From DATGKR01 sp035294565 (lineage in GTDB: Bacteria; Actinomycetota; Acidimicrobiia; Acidimicrobiales; Palsa-688): a DNA stretch of 16,916 nt. The position numbers and the translations under genes were made by a program. This document shows positions 1 to 5,516 of the stretch, piece by piece. The notes below the pieces were generated by a model that had not been told where the DNA came from, did not search any database, and was given only the letters and a program-made list of their open reading frames with translations. The DNA is taken from contig DATGKR010000064.1 in assembly GCA_035294565.1 (NCBI GenBank), forward strand, positions 1 to 16,916, written 5' to 3'. The number at the start of each line of letters is the position of its first letter. Within the stretch, counting starts at the first letter, position 1.

Positions 1-1017
1 GACGGTCGCCCAGGTTCTCCCGCCGTCCGTGGTGTGCATCACGGCGTCGGGCCCGGCCCAGAACCAGTCCTGGGAGGACACGACCGACCAGGCGAACGGC
101 ATGCCGACAGGGGGAAGAGCCACATCGGTCCACGTGGCCCCGCCGTCAGAGGTCTCGTCCATGTACCACCCGGCGCGGTTGGGATTCCCGTCGACCTCGT
201 TCCACATGGAGACAAGGAATCCGCGTTCGGCGTCGGTGAACACCGGGACCTGGTCCTGGACCAACGGGTACTTGTCATCGGCCGGAGCCGGAAGGCTCAA
301 CTCTTGCCAGGACACTCCCCCGTCGGTCGTCTCGAAGACATGATTGGGAGCGGCGCTACCGACGAACCCGACTTTCGTGCTCATGAACTCCACCGGCCCG
401 CTGGAATAGCGCACCGTCGACTCGTACCGCCAGACAGCCCCCCCATCGGTCGTGTGGTAAACGTCTTCGGTCACGTTTGGTTCATCCCCCTGGGGGCCCA
501 GGAGGATCCAACCGTCGTCCTCATTGACGAAGCTCGCATTGCCAGGCAGCTCGGGCATGTTACCCGCCTCGACGCTGGGCAGCACGCTGATCCGCCAGGT
601 CCGTCCTTGGTCCGTGCTGAGCGCAACCTGAGTGATGCCGTTCGCTAGAGAGTGCACCACCGAGAGCACCGACGCCGGCGGCGGACCCTCGTTCAAACCC
701 CCCGTCCTGCCCCAAGCGGCTTCGGCTCTCCAAGAGGCCTGCGGCGTGACGTCGCTCCATGTGCTCCCCCCGTCGGAGCTGTAGAACACCAGGCCGTTGT
801 CCAACGTCGCCCACAGCGAAGCAGGGTTCGGCATCAAAACTTCGCCGATCTGGGGCTGCCTCGACGACGAGGAAGGACCAGAGGTAGTAGGCGTCGCAGA
901 CGTGGAGGTGCGACTCGCAGACGAACAGGCGGACAAGAAAATGAGCAGCAATGCTGACGCAACGACCCACCAACCCCGCCGGCCCGTTCGCTTCCCACCT
1001 GACTGCGCCTGTGTCAT
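1..1017 (-). CDS. Asp-box (BNR/sialidase-like) repeat lipoprotein, C-terminus cut by window edge
   Basis: The frame is open from the ATG at 1017 to base 1 (339 codons) with no stop, so the C-terminus lies outside the window. The N-terminus is a lipoprotein signal: basic residues KRTGRR at 9-14, a hydrophobic stretch at about 17-30, and lipobox L28-S29-A30-C31. A Ser/Thr-rich linker runs to about residue 54. Six Asp-box motifs follow, at about residues 80-87 (SSDGGSTW), 134-141 (STDQGRTW), 189-196, 230-237, 289-296 and 329-336. This is the signature of beta-propeller proteins such as sialidases, Ycf48-like and VPS10-like folds. It is probably anchored to the outer face of the membrane. Asp boxes mark a fold, not an activity, and no sialidase catalytic Arg/Tyr set can be assigned, so the function is unknown. 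The start is supported by GAAAGG seven bases upstream. It is the only gene here with a clear Shine-Dalgarno leader and spacer. Confidence 0.85.
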   Translation of the reverse strand, partial: MTQAQSGGKRTGRRGWWVVASALLLIFLSACSSASRTSTSATPTTSGPSSSSRQPQIGEVLMPNPASLWATLDNGLVFYSSDGGSTWSDVTPQASWRAEAAWGRTGGLNEGPPPASVLSVVHSLANGITQVALSTDQGRTWRISVLPSVEAGNMPELPGNASFVNEDDGWILLGPQGDEPNVTEDVYHTTDGGAVWRYESTVRYSSGPVEFMSTKVGFVGSAAPNHVFETTDGGVSWQELSLPAPADDKYPLVQDQVPVFTDAERGFLVSMWNEVDGNPNRAGWYMDETSDGGATWTDVALPPVGMPFAWSVVSSQDWFWAGPDAVMHTTDGGRTWATV

Positions 1018-1024
1018 TCTATCG

Positions 1025-1030
1025 CCTTTC
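1025..1030 (-). promoter_or_regulatory. Ribosome binding site of the Asp-box lipoprotein
   Basis: The minus strand reads GAAAGG here, seven bases before the ATG at 1017. It fixes that ATG as the start and agrees with the signal peptide beginning immediately after it. Confidence 0.6.
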
Positions 1031-1074
1031 TGGCGCACAGCCGATCAGCACCAGTTGTCGTCGGAATCCCCCAA

Positions 1075-1087
1075 GCCTTGTCAAGGC
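1075..1087. promoter_or_regulatory. 13-bp perfect palindrome containing a TTGACA hexamer, possible operator/-35
   Basis: GCCTTG-T-CAAGGC is a perfect inverted repeat in the 143-base spacer 1018-1160, about 60 bases before the lipoprotein ATG. Read on the minus strand it contains TTGACA (1084-1079), a consensus -35. No good TANNNT -10 is found 16-19 bases further on, so the promoter reading is weak. The palindrome itself is plain and may be an operator. The rest of the spacer shows only a four-base-pair hairpin without a T tract. Confidence 0.3.
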
Positions 1088-1160
1088 CTGCCAGCTCGCA
1101 ACCACGACTCGAGCGCGGACGACCCGATAGGAGCTACGCTCGGAGAACCATCTTTCAGCC

Positions 1161-2582
1161 TCAGCCGGTTGTGCCCAGCGCCCGCTCGAAGCCGGTGAGG
1201 GCGCGGTCGATGTCGGCCTCGGTATGCGTGGCCATGACCGAGGTCCGCAGCATCGCGCGGGGCACCGCCGGGGGGATGGCGCAATTGGTGTACACGCCGT
1301 TGTCGATGAGGGCCCGCCAGAGCCGACCCGCTTCCCACGCTTCGCCTATGTGCACCGGGACTATCGGCGACGCCGGCACGTCGCCCGCAGCTCCGGCACC
1401 CCTGGAATCGCCGTCCCCGCCCCCACTGCGTCCAGCCCCGCTCCCGGCACCCCTGGAGTCGCCGCCGTCGCCACCCACGCCGGCTCCCCCCTCGCCCACC
1501 CCGCCGGCGACCTTTCGAGGCTCGCCCGCCCCGCCGACCTCCAACCCCAGCTCGGCGAGACCCTTGCGCAACTGGCCGGCCCTCGCCGCGACCGCCTCGC
1601 GCCGCCAGTCCTCCTCCCGGGCGATGCGCGCGGCGGCGAGGGCTGCCGCGAGGGCGGCGGGCACCCCCGAGGCGGTGAACATGAGCGGCCGGCAGGTGAT
1701 CTTCAGGTAGTCGATCACCGCCTGCGGGCCGGCTATGAACCCCCCGCAGCTGGCCAGCGCCTTGGAGAATGTTCCCATGACGAGGTCGGGACGGATGCCC
1801 GCCTCGGCGCACGTACCCGCCCCGCCAGGGCCGACGACGCCTATCGAGTGGGCCTCGTCCACCAGGAACCTGGCGCCGAACTCGTGACACAAGGCGGCGA
1901 TGTCGGCCAGGGGCGCCCGGTCCCCTTCCATCGAGTAGATGCCGTCGACCGCGACGAGCACCCCGCCGGCCGAGGGCTGCTGCTGCCAGGCGCGCAGGGT
2001 GCGGCGCAAGCTGTTGGGCCGGTTGTGGCGGAACGCACGCAGCGAACCTTCGCTGTAGCGGGCCCCGTCGACCAAGCTGGCGTGGGCGGCCGAGTCGACG
2101 ACCGCGGCCTCGCCGGGGCCGACCAGCGAGCCGATGAGCCCCAGGTTGGCGGCGTAGCCGGTGCTGAACACCAGGGCCGCCTCCGCCCCCACCCAGTCGG
2201 CCAGCAGCTCCTCGAGCTCCTGGTGCAGGGGGAGGGTCCCGTTGAGCAGCCGGCTCCCCGTAACCCCGGTCCCGTACCGCTCGACGGCAGACGCGGCCGC
2301 CGCGCGGACCCGGGGGTCCGAGGTGAGGCCCAGGTAGTTGTTGGAGCCGAGCATCACCACCGGGCGGCCCTCGAAGCTCGAACCGTCGAGCGGCCGGTAG
2401 AAGGGCAACAGGCCCGCCGATTCGGCGAGATGCCACTCCTCGAGGCGCGGGTCGGCCACCTTGTCGAACACGTCGCGGCCGAGCTTCGCGATCGGGGCGC
2501 CGTCGCGCTCCGAAGAGCAGGCCGAGCCGCCCGAGCTGCCCCCGGTCAGGCCGGGGCGGGCCTCCTCAGTCCCTCGGCGCAC
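1161..2582 (-). CDS. Alpha-oxoamine synthase family PLP enzyme (SPT/KAPA synthase-like)
   Basis: A 473-residue fold-type I PLP enzyme that should condense an amino acid with an acyl thioester, with decarboxylation. Visible catalytic residues are H167 (DSAAHASL), D242 and H245 (VDEAHSIG), and K274 (GTFSKALASCGGF), which forms the Schiff base. The block GTGVTGSRLLNGTLPLHQELE (104-124) has the NGTL form seen in serine palmitoyltransferase-like members. The second copy, in the bio operon at 5513-6613, has the BioF-like form. A Gly-rich insert at about residues 350-403 makes it longer than the usual 390-420. GTG at 2582 is chosen because AGGAG lies 10 bases upstream. It overlaps the end of the upstream hydroxylase gene by 17 bases, so coupling is likely. 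Family is certain. The amino-acid and acyl substrates are unknown; lipid long-chain-base synthesis is an inference, and a second KAPA synthase is the alternative. Confidence 0.88.
   Translation of the reverse strand: MRRGTEEARPGLTGGSSGGSACSSERDGAPIAKLGRDVFDKVADPRLEEWHLAESAGLLPFYRPLDGSSFEGRPVVMLGSNNYLGLTSDPRVRAAAASAVERYGTGVTGSRLLNGTLPLHQELEELLADWVGAEAALVFSTGYAANLGLIGSLVGPGEAAVVDSAAHASLVDGARYSEGSLRAFRHNRPNSLRRTLRAWQQQPSAGGVLVAVDGIYSMEGDRAPLADIAALCHEFGARFLVDEAHSIGVVGPGGAGTCAEAGIRPDLVMGTFSKALASCGGFIAGPQAVIDYLKITCRPLMFTASGVPAALAAALAAARIAREEDWRREAVAARAGQLRKGLAELGLEVGGAGEPRKVAGGVGEGGAGVGGDGGDSRGAGSGAGRSGGGDGDSRGAGAAGDVPASPIVPVHIGEAWEAGRLWRALIDNGVYTNCAIPPAVPRAMLRTSVMATHTEADIDRALTGFERALGTTG
1374..1535 (-). 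repeat. Gly-rich low-complexity insert in the alpha-oxoamine synthase gene
   Basis: This codes for about residues 350-403, almost only Gly, Ala, Asp, Ser, Arg and Glu, between conserved C-terminal-domain blocks. A 21-bp unit occurs at 1393-1413 and again at 1444-1464 with one mismatch (period 51 bp). It gives the repeated peptide GDSRGAG. The reading frame is kept. Confidence 0.8.
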
Positions 2583-3534
2583 GCCGGCGAAGCTCCTGGA
2601 ATCGGGCCTCCCACGCCTCGTGGCGGGCCTTGGAGTCCTGCACGTACGGCGACCGGCCTATAGCCCAGATCAGAGCCCGGTTCAGCTGGTCGGCAGGTGG
2701 GCGCAACGGTCGGATCACATCGGCGAAGAGCACCACTCGGACCCCGTCCGTGCCGTTCCACGCGTGGTGCTCGTAGCCGTCGTCGAAGAGCAGGCTGCTG
2801 CCCTCCTCCCAGTGGGCGGTCTCGCCGCCCACCGAGATGCCCGCGGCCGACGCCGGTTCTGGCACCTTGAGGGCCAGATGGTAGCGCAGCACCCCCCGCC
2901 ACGGTCCCCTGTGCGCGCCGATGCGCTTGCCGGGCGCCAGTATCGAGAAGAAGGCGGTCGTCAGGCCTGGAATCGAATCGAGCAGCTCGGCGGTACGGGG
3001 GCACCGCTCACAATTCGCCTCGGAGCGGAACCCGTAGGCGTGAAAGAAGTACGTCTTCCACCCGTCGTCGTCGGTGATGGAGGCCTGGTCGAGCGATATG
3101 TCCTGGAAGTTGGGCAGGGCGTCTTGCCAGCCGAGCACCTCGTCCAGCTCGGCGCGGATCGTGCGCCAGGACGCTTCCAAGCGGGGGATCCAGTCGAAGG
3201 TCGAGGTGGGCAGGAACGGCGTGGTCGGGACGAGCGACGACCTGACCACGAACCGCTCCAGGCCGTGCAGCAGCCGGGCCCCGACCTGGTTGGCCACGTC
3301 GACCGCCCTGTCGCGCGCCGTACCTCCGCCGACGACACCCCCGCCGCCGGCGACACCCGAACCCCCGCCGGCGACACCCGACGCGCCCCCAAAGACGCTC
3401 GAACCCCCGCCGGCGACACCCGACCCGCCCCCAAGGACGCCCCCGCCGGCGACACCCGAGCCGCCCCCAAAGACGCTCGAGCCGCGGCCAGTCGGCCCCG
3501 GGTCGGCGCCGGCGGGAGCTGTCGGCGTGGTCAT
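2566..3534 (-). CDS. Aspartyl/asparaginyl beta-hydroxylase-family Fe(II)/2-oxoglutarate dioxygenase
   Basis: A 322-residue protein. Residues about 110-280 match the Asp/Asn beta-hydroxylase fold (PF05118 type): ILAPGKRIGAHRGPWRGVLRYH with iron ligand H208, GGETAHWEEGSSLLFDDGYEHHAWN with the second histidine at 256 (or 257), and R266 in VRVVLFADV as the likely 2-oxoglutarate anchor. The family uses two histidines without a fixed acidic ligand, as here. Members act on protein Asp/Asn residues or on lipid acyl chains (LpxO, OlsC), so the substrate is open. Residues 18-72 are a Gly/Ser/Val/Ala repeat (SGVAGGG four times, SSVFGG twice) foreign to the family. ATG at 3534 lies 28 bases from the divergent acyl-CoA dehydrogenase start, with a TAACCT -10 nine bases upstream. 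It overlaps the next gene, the oxoamine synthase, and probably heads that operon. Confidence 0.87.
   Translation of the reverse strand: MTTPTAPAGADPGPTGRGSSVFGGGSGVAGGGVLGGGSGVAGGGSSVFGGASGVAGGGSGVAGGGGVVGGGTARDRAVDVANQVGARLLHGLERFVVRSSLVPTTPFLPTSTFDWIPRLEASWRTIRAELDEVLGWQDALPNFQDISLDQASITDDDGWKTYFFHAYGFRSEANCERCPRTAELLDSIPGLTTAFFSILAPGKRIGAHRGPWRGVLRYHLALKVPEPASAAGISVGGETAHWEEGSSLLFDDGYEHHAWNGTDGVRVVLFADVIRPLRPPADQLNRALIWAIGRSPYVQDSKARHEAWEARFQELRRRAPRD
2593..2597 (-). promoter_or_regulatory. Ribosome binding site deciding the GTG start of the oxoamine synthase
   Basis: AGGAG on the minus strand inside the end of the hydroxylase gene, 10 bases before GTG 2582. It supports that start against a GTG about 37 codons later, which would also leave too short an N-terminus. 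Confidence 0.5.
3319..3481 (-). repeat. In-frame direct-repeat tract in the hydroxylase gene
   Basis: The plus-strand unit ccgccggcgacacccga is present exactly four times (3344-3360, 3365-3381, 3407-3423, 3443-3459). A second unit, gcccccaaagacgctcga, occurs exactly twice (3385-3402, 3463-3480). On the coding strand they give SGVAGG and SSVFGG peptides. The units alternate with irregular short linkers, all multiples that keep the frame. Confidence 0.9.
3419..3444 (-). other. Predicted G-quadruplex motif on the coding strand near the hydroxylase start
   Basis: The minus strand reads G5-N7-G5-N1-G3-N2-G3, which meets the standard G3+N1-7 pattern. It lies about 90-115 bases into the coding strand inside the repeat tract, which holds around a dozen G runs. 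Folding in RNA or DNA is inferred, not shown. Confidence 0.5.
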
Positions 3535-3543
3535 GGCCCGGCC

Positions 3544-3556
3544 AGGTTATTAGCCT
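3544..3556. promoter_or_regulatory. Back-to-back -10 elements of a bidirectional promoter
   Basis: AGGTTATTAGCCT is an imperfect palindrome centred on 3550 (five of six pairs). Rightward -10 TAGCCT (3551-3556) puts +1 on the A of the acyl-CoA dehydrogenase ATG at 3563, so that mRNA should be leaderless. Leftward -10 TAACCT (3549-3544) puts +1 about three bases before the hydroxylase ATG at 3534. No -35 consensus is evident. Confidence 0.55.
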
Positions 3557-3562
3557 GCCCCC

Positions 3563-4828
3563 ATGTTCGAGTGGTCAGAAGAGCTCCGGATGATGCGCCA
3601 AGCGGTGCGACAGTTCATCGACAAGGAGATAGCCCCCGACATCGACGCCTACGAGCACGAGGGACGTCCGCCCTACGACGCCCTGCGCAAGATGTTCAAG
3701 GCGTTCGGCATCGACGCTGCCGCCCGGGCAGGCTTCGCCAGGAGGCTCGACCGCGAGGACCGCGAGGACCGCCAGGACCGCCAGGACCGCCAGGACCGCC
3801 AGGACGGCGAGGACGCGGCCCGGCCGCCGGCGGACGCCGCGCTGCCGGCCCGCGACGCCGCCATGACCATCATCCCGACTATCGAGCTGTCCCGCTACTG
3901 CCCGGGCATGGTGACCGCCCTCGGCGTTTCGGTCGGCCTGACCCCGGCGGCGATCAACTCCCGCGGCACCCGCCGACAACGCGAGCGCTGGGTGCCAGAC
4001 CTGCTCTCCCTCGCCAAGATCGGCGCGTGGGCCATCACCGAGCCGGGGTCCGGCTCCGACGCCTTCGGCTCGATGGCGTCCACCGCCCGGCGCGACGGCG
4101 ACGAGTACGTGCTCAACGGCTCGAAGACCTTCATCACCAACGGCCCCTACGCCGATGTCATCGTGTTCATCTGCAAGCTCGACGAGGGCAACCCTCCCGC
4201 GGAGCGCAAGGTCCTCAGCTTCGTCTTGGAGAAGGGCATGCCGGGACTGGAGCAGTCCAAGCCGCTGCTCAAGATGGGCATGCATTCCTCCCCGACGGGC
4301 GAGTTGTTCCTCACCGACGTCCGGGTGGGCCGGGACCGCCTGATCGGCGAGACCGAGGACGTCGAGAGCGGCGGCAGGGAGGGGGCGAAGGCGACCTTCG
4401 CCCAGGAGAGGGTGGGCGTCGCCGGCATGGCCCTCGGGATCATCGAGCGATGCCAGGAGCTGTGCGTCGACTACGCCCGCAACAGGGTGCAGTTCGGGCG
4501 TCCCATCGGCGAATTCCAGCTCATCCAGGAGAAGCTGGCCCGCATGGAAGTGGCCCGCCTCAACGTCGAGAACCTCGTGTTCCGCTTCCTCGAGATGACC
4601 TCCGCCGGGCGAAGCCTCAGCCTGGCCGAGGCCAGCGCCCTCAAGCTCTACTCGGCGCGCGCCGCCTCGGAGGTGGCCATGGAGGCGGTGCAGCTCTTCG
4701 GGGGGAACGGCTACATGGCCGAGTTCCGCGTCGAGCAGCTCGCCCGCGACGCCAAGGTGCTGCAGATCTACGCGGGCACCGACGAGATCCAGATAACCCA
4801 CATAGCCCGGGACCTGCTCAGGGCCTGA
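3563..4828 (+). CDS. Acyl-CoA dehydrogenase (FAD), isovaleryl/long-chain-type active site
   Basis: A 421-residue FAD enzyme that forms the 2,3-double bond of an acyl-CoA. Signatures are AITEPGSGSDAFGS (157-170), NGSKTFITNG (185-194) and FGGNGY near 379. The MCAD-type catalytic Glu position (IYEGT) is alanine here (IYAGT, A404). Instead AQERVGVAG provides E282, the position used by isovaleryl-CoA and long-chain dehydrogenases, so the enzyme should be active. That placement hints at branched or long acyl substrates. Residues 63-84 are a charged DRE/DRQ repeat from seven 9-bp units, followed by an Ala/Pro-rich stretch. This makes it about 40 residues longer than usual. ATG 3563 is leaderless behind TAGCCT. 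Its end overlaps the convergent bioD by 11 bases. It shares its promoter region with the hydroxylase-oxoamine synthase pair, which suggests a common lipid role. Confidence 0.93.
   Translation: MFEWSEELRMMRQAVRQFIDKEIAPDIDAYEHEGRPPYDALRKMFKAFGIDAAARAGFARRLDREDREDRQDRQDRQDRQDGEDAARPPADAALPARDAAMTIIPTIELSRYCPGMVTALGVSVGLTPAAINSRGTRRQRERWVPDLLSLAKIGAWAITEPGSGSDAFGSMASTARRDGDEYVLNGSKTFITNGPYADVIVFICKLDEGNPPAERKVLSFVLEKGMPGLEQSKPLLKMGMHSSPTGELFLTDVRVGRDRLIGETEDVESGGREGAKATFAQERVGVAGMALGIIERCQELCVDYARNRVQFGRPIGEFQLIQEKLARMEVARLNVENLVFRFLEMTSAGRSLSLAEASALKLYSARAASEVAMEAVQLFGGNGYMAEFRVEQLARDAKVLQIYAGTDEIQITHIARDLLRA
3749..3814 (+). repeat. 9-bp tandem repeat (seven units) in the acyl-CoA dehydrogenase gene
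   Basis: Units GACCGCGAG (two), GACCGCCAG (four) and GACGGCGAG (one) run head to tail and code for Asp-Arg-Glu/Gln triplets in the N-terminal helical domain. The frame is preserved, and such a tract is expected to vary in copy number by slippage. Confidence 0.92.
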
Positions 4829-5516
4829 CGGCCTCGAGCAGCTCGCCGAGCGTGGTGGTGACATCCAGGCCGTCGCGCGTCGAGAGCCACTGGCGGTTGA
4901 GGCGGTGCAGCTCGTCCCTCTCGTCGAAGCGGTTGAGGTGCACGACGACCGGGACGGGGTGCAGGGCGCGGGCGGCGAGCCGGGCCGAGCTGATCACCCC
5001 GAGAGCGGGCTCGGTGACCACCACGGCAACGTCGGCCCCGATCAGCCGCGCGAGGTCCGCCGTGTCGCCGTCGGCGGCGAGCGGCGAGGCGACCCCGCCG
5101 GCTCCTTCGACCACCGCGAGGTCGGCGCCTGCGGGGATGTCGAGGCACGCGGCCAGCGACGCGAGGGTGGGGACGGGCCGCCCGAGGCGTTCGGCGGCCA
5201 TCGGGGGGGCCATCGGCACCAGGTAGGTCCGCTCGGGCGGGCAGACGACGTCGGGATCCTCGCCGGAGGCGGCCCCCAGCACCGCAGCGTCGGACCCCGC
5301 CAAAGTCGAGGAGGCGCCCCCCAAGGACCCCGCCAAAGTCGAGGCGGCGCCCCCCAACGAGCCCGCCGGCGGCGATCCGGGGCCGGGGTCGAGCGACTGG
5401 AGCGGCTTGCGGGCGGCGACGACCAGCCCCGCCTGGCGGGCGGTGCGCAGCAGGCCGGCGGCCACCCACGTCTTGCCCACCTCGGTGCCGGTGCCGGTGA
5501 CGACGACGAGCTTCAC
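4818..5516 (-). CDS. bioD: Dethiobiotin synthetase
   Basis: Forms the ureido ring of dethiobiotin from 7,8-diaminopelargonate, CO2 and ATP. The P-loop is GTGTEVGKT (8-16). Lys37 in ARKPLQS matches the substrate lysine of the family, D76 (SDAAVL) the metal Asp, and E137 (VVEGAGGVASPLAADGDT) the Mg-binding Glu. LNRFD (194-198) is the base-recognition motif. At 232 residues it is near normal length. An insert at about residues 47-74, built from an 11-residue AGSLGGA(A/S)STL repeat, splits the loop between Lys37 and Asp76, next to the active site. GTG at 5516 overlaps the bioF stop as GTGA, a four-base coupling overlap. It is the last gene of bioA-bioF-bioD and ends 11 bases inside the convergent acyl-CoA dehydrogenase. 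Confidence 0.93.
   Translation of the reverse strand: MKLVVVTGTGTEVGKTWVAAGLLRTARQAGLVVAARKPLQSLDPGPGSPPAGSLGGAASTLAGSLGGASSTLAGSDAAVLGAASGEDPDVVCPPERTYLVPMAPPMAAERLGRPVPTLASLAACLDIPAGADLAVVEGAGGVASPLAADGDTADLARLIGADVAVVVTEPALGVISSARLAARALHPVPVVVHLNRFDERDELHRLNRQWLSTRDGLDVTTTLGELLEAVRP
5293..5369 (-). repeat. 33-bp tandem repeat inside bioD
   Basis: Unit 1 (5293-5325) and unit 2 (5326-5358) differ at only a few bases, and a partial third unit follows. They code for the GSLGGA(A/S)STLA peptides. The coding strand contains GTCCTTGGGGG, the same core found in the hydroxylase repeat at 3428-3438. Confidence 0.88.

Noticed and set aside
1103..1150. A small hairpin (GAGC-TAC-GCTC) after the oxoamine synthase stop as a terminator
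   Set aside because: The stem is four base pairs with no T tract. It is too weak to claim.
1081..2436. A second minus-strand frame under the oxoamine synthase
   Set aside because: It is out of phase with the frame that holds all the PLP-enzyme motifs, and its composition is Arg/Gly-rich.
3344..3480. A possible CRISPR array, because of regularly recurring 17-18 bp direct repeats
   Set aside because: Spacers are 4-25 bases and themselves repetitive, the tract is translated in frame, and no cas gene is near.
2461..5226. A plus-strand open frame of 921 codons
   Set aside because: It crosses four genes on both strands, is almost only Arg, Pro, Gly and Ala, and has no family motif. Long false frames are expected at this GC content.
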